Part shown: in pieces, positions 30,977 to 32,875 of the stretch | How positions within the stretch are numbered: position 1 is the first letter of the stretch | Layout: the number at the start of each line of letters is the position of its first letter | Source of the DNA: a virus | Virus record (IMG/VR): IMGVR_UViG_3300010883_000217 | Coordinates: 1 to 32,875 of that record | Strand: one strand, 5' to 3' | Length of the DNA: 32,875 nt | Translations under genes and position numbers: made by a program | The notes under the pieces: generated by a model | Told to the model about the DNA's origin: nothing | Databases searched by the model: none | What the model saw: only the letters and a program-made list of their open reading frames with translations

Positions 30977-32875
30977 TTAGAGCTGGCTACGCAAGTTGAA
31001 GTTGAGAACGATGTACAACAGCGGGAAGACTGGCTGATAGAAAGCCTCCATGTTCGCCAACGTCGGGTCATCTGAGGAGACGGTCGCCTTCACACCCGTG
31101 TAGTTCGTGACGATCTGCGCTGCAATCATGCGCTGGAACATCATGCAGAGGTTCCCCTCAAGCTGAGAAAGGATACCAGGCAGGAACTTCACGCCGATGT
31201 AGTTCTGCAACGCTGCACGAGAACTCTGCTGTACCAGGTCTACGATCTGAACAACCGTAGGCGTTTTGGTAAGCACATCGGTCATGTCCGATGAGAGACC
31301 GTGGCGAACCTGAATCATGCCCGCCTTGTTCTCACAAACCGAGATACCTGCCGAAGCGACCTGATTCATGGCTACGGCATCCATCTTACGAGCCAGACCA
31401 TTCGTACCCACCAGACGGGTTCCCGTCCAAGGGGTCGCAACGTCCCGGTTGGAACTCAACTGCCGAGCCGCCATCATGCACGCCAGGTAGCGTCCGTCGA
31501 TAAGAGACTCCGTGTCGTTGCCCAAGTAGTCCGTAGTCGTCACGGTCATCATGTCCGGGTACATGAACCTAACCCGCCAGTCCCCAGCGCCTCCATTGAG
31601 GGCAGAGACAAGAGCAGCGGCCTCTGAAGGCTGCGTACCCGCCGAGAACCCAAGAAGGGTAGTCCGCTCTGCGTGGTGAGCAATGTCCGACTGAATCGTA
31701 CAGTGCTCACTGAGATACTGTGCCATATCCAAGGAAGCCGGAACCAGAGGAAGCAGAAGGGCGGGGCGAATCCCACCCGGAAGCATCCCCTCCAACTCGT
31801 CGATGGCATTCAAGTAAGAGGACTCTGGAGCGTTGGTTTGACCAGGAGTCTTCAGAACCTGCTTGACCCCGATGGCACCCGCGCCATTGAGCATCATCAA
31901 GTAAGAAGCCAGGCTCACTGGAGCATCAGGCCCAGTCGCTCCGTAGCTGTCCTCCAAGACCTGGAGCTTAGTGAAAATCTTCGGAGTGAAGTCACGCTTC
32001 TGGAAGGTGTAGGTCACATAGTAGGACTGGTTGTTGGCAGGTTCCTTCTCGTTGGCCCCGCGCTTGTAGGTCTCAATCGAAACCGTATCTCCAACCTCCA
32101 CCCCAGCGGTGTTGGCAACCCAGGTCCACAGACCCGGAATAGCGGTGACCGGGTTGTTGGCGTCACAGACACCCTCTCCCCGAACCGTCATGTTGTAGGT
32201 TGCCGTAGCGCCCGTGTCGTAGTTTCCAGCGCCGTCACGTTCGAGGATGGTGAAGGTCAAGCAAGTCACAGAGTCTGTGTAGGTCTGACCAACAACACCA
32301 TCAGAACCGCCTCCACCCGCTGAGAGCAAGGAGTCGTTTGCTGACCCGGAGCCGTTGGGGTTCGAGGAGGAGACAATGAAGCCAGACCGACCAGCCTCAC
32401 CGACAGCCCCTTCACCATCTTCCACAAGGAGACCAGATCCGCTAAGGATTGCGTTGCCTCCATCGCAAGCGATATTGGAAGCCGTGCCATGAGACAAGGT
32501 TGCGAGGAAAACAGTCTCCGCACCCGCGTCGTCTGACTGTGCCAAGGCCAAGGCCAAGGCCCCGTAACCACCAGCGAAGTCGATGACCCCAGAATCCCCA
32601 ACGATGCCCTGCATGTTGAGATCGACGCCCTCGGCAGCCTGGATAGCTCCAGCAAGAGCCCCCGCAGCCACAGCAGTTCGAGAGGCGCTGGACTCAAGTC
32701 CCAGATCAGCGTGGGCGTTGCCTGAGTCTTCCGTGATGGACACGCTCGACCCAGAGCCACCTGTGACGCTGCTAATGCGAAGGGCAGCGCCCTCTTGCAT
32801 CACAACTCCCGCAGTGATTACGTCCGCCGCTGCGGAGTAGCCCGTTTGGGCCACAATCGCGGCGATGATCTGACC
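30977..32875 (-). CDS. Contractile tail sheath protein, 5' end beyond the window (at least 632 aa)
   Basis: Subunits of this family form the outer sheath that contracts to drive the tube into the cell. The frame stays open through the right edge (GQIIAAI precedes the first in-window GTG), so the true start is outside. From about visible residue 295 to the end the chain reads as a sheath: residues about 360-385 (GGIRPALLLPLVPASLDMAQ), HAERTTLLGF near 400, WRVRFMYPD near 435, LIDGRYLACMMAARQLSS near 460, then TPWTGTRLVG, and a final VLNFNLRSQL strand. The first 290 visible residues are an extra Gly/Ser/Thr-rich beta region. It contains a module of the form ALRISSVTGGSGSSVSI..ADLGLES that looks like a decorating domain. 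The sheath gene directly precedes the tube candidate, as expected. The stop is TAA, followed by a strong terminator. Confidence 0.9.
   Translation of the reverse strand, partial: GQIIAAIVAQTGYSAAADVITAGVVMQEGAALRISSVTGGSGSSVSITEDSGNAHADLGLESSASRTAVAAGALAGAIQAAEGVDLNMQGIVGDSGVIDFAGGYGALALALAQSDDAGAETVFLATLSHGTASNIACDGGNAILSGSGLLVEDGEGAVGEAGRSGFIVSSSNPNGSGSANDSLLSAGGGGSDGVVGQTYTDSVTCLTFTILERDGAGNYDTGATATYNMTVRGEGVCDANNPVTAIPGLWTWVANTAGVEVGDTVSIETYKRGANEKEPANNQSYYVTYTFQKRDFTPKIFTKLQVLEDSYGATGPDAPVSLASYLMMLNGAGAIGVKQVLKTPGQTNAPESSYLNAIDELEGMLPGGIRPALLLPLVPASLDMAQYLSEHCTIQSDIAHHAERTTLLGFSAGTQPSEAAALVSALNGGAGDWRVRFMYPDMMTVTTTDYLGNDTESLIDGRYLACMMAARQLSSNRDVATPWTGTRLVGTNGLARKMDAVAMNQVASAGISVCENKAGMIQVRHGLSSDMTDVLTKTPTVVQIVDLVQQSSRAALQNYIGVKFLPGILSQLEGNLCMMFQRMIAAQIVTNYTGVKATVSSDDPTLANMEAFYQPVFPLLYIVLNFNLRSQL

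Noticed and set aside
32541-32558. Three copies of GCCAAG in the sheath gene
   Set aside because: A short hexamer run encoding alternating Ala-Leu; low complexity with no further structure.
32852-32854. GTG near the right edge as the start of the sheath gene
   Set aside because: The frame is open for seven further codons to the window edge and the N-terminal module appears cut, so the true start is probably outside.
1-32875. Stop-codon recoding
   Set aside because: TAA, TAG and TGA all end genes at sensible places, with ribosome sites and starts just after them, so the standard code fits.
11009-32875. Extracellular contractile injection system or tailocin instead of a phage
   Set aside because: A 1,499-residue tape measure and two genes in the chaperone position fit a phage tail better, and no AAA+ ATPase or effector gene typical of such systems is seen; without capsid genes in the window this cannot be fully excluded.
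1-32875. CRISPR arrays, insertion sequences, integrases or attachment sites
   Set aside because: No spaced direct repeats, transposase or recombinase readings, or tRNA-like attachment sequences were found by reading both strands.

Overview
This window is the tail-structure module of a tailed dsDNA bacteriophage (Caudoviricetes) with a contractile tail, i.e. a myovirus. It encodes a tail sheath, a tail-tube candidate, a 1,499-residue tape measure protein, a baseplate hub and an OB-fold/beta-rich spike. Every supported gene lies on the minus strand, so transcription runs from the right edge to the left edge. The DNA is GC-rich by eye. TAA, TAG and TGA are all used as stops, so the standard code applies. 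The baseplate proteins are very large (862, 1,671 and more than 3,669 residues), which suggests a large-genome phage. I cannot name the host: there are no capsid, terminase, replication, lysis, tRNA or host genes here.

Layout in transcription order (right to left). The tail sheath gene is cut by the right edge (32875 to 30977). A strong hairpin terminator follows (30918-30953), inside a 583-base stretch without a convincing gene. That stretch can fold into many helices and may encode a structured RNA, perhaps on the plus strand. Next come the tail-tube candidate (30393-29503) and two genes in the chaperone position (29401-28229 and 28221-27004). The tape measure gene (27004-22505) is followed by two baseplate genes that share a tube-like domain (22495-21776 and 21766-19178). 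Then come the hub (19147-14132), the spike (14067-11608) and a small Gly/Ala-rich protein (11596-11009). Last is a giant open reading frame that starts with GTG at 11008 and runs without a stop off the left edge.

How the genes work together (established for contractile tails in general, inferred here). The chaperones and tape measure set the length of the tube. The tube-like baseplate proteins join tube to hub. The hub carries the spike that pierces the cell. The sheath surrounds the tube and drives it by contraction. The giant protein lies beyond the spike gene, where baseplate-wedge or fibre genes are expected.

Points most worth a second look: the giant ORF and its same-frame TAA-GTG junction with the gene before it; the structured non-coding region between sheath and tube; a recurring TATACCTT-like motif about 40 bases upstream of three start codons; the unusually long hub; and the internal repeats of the 862-residue protein.
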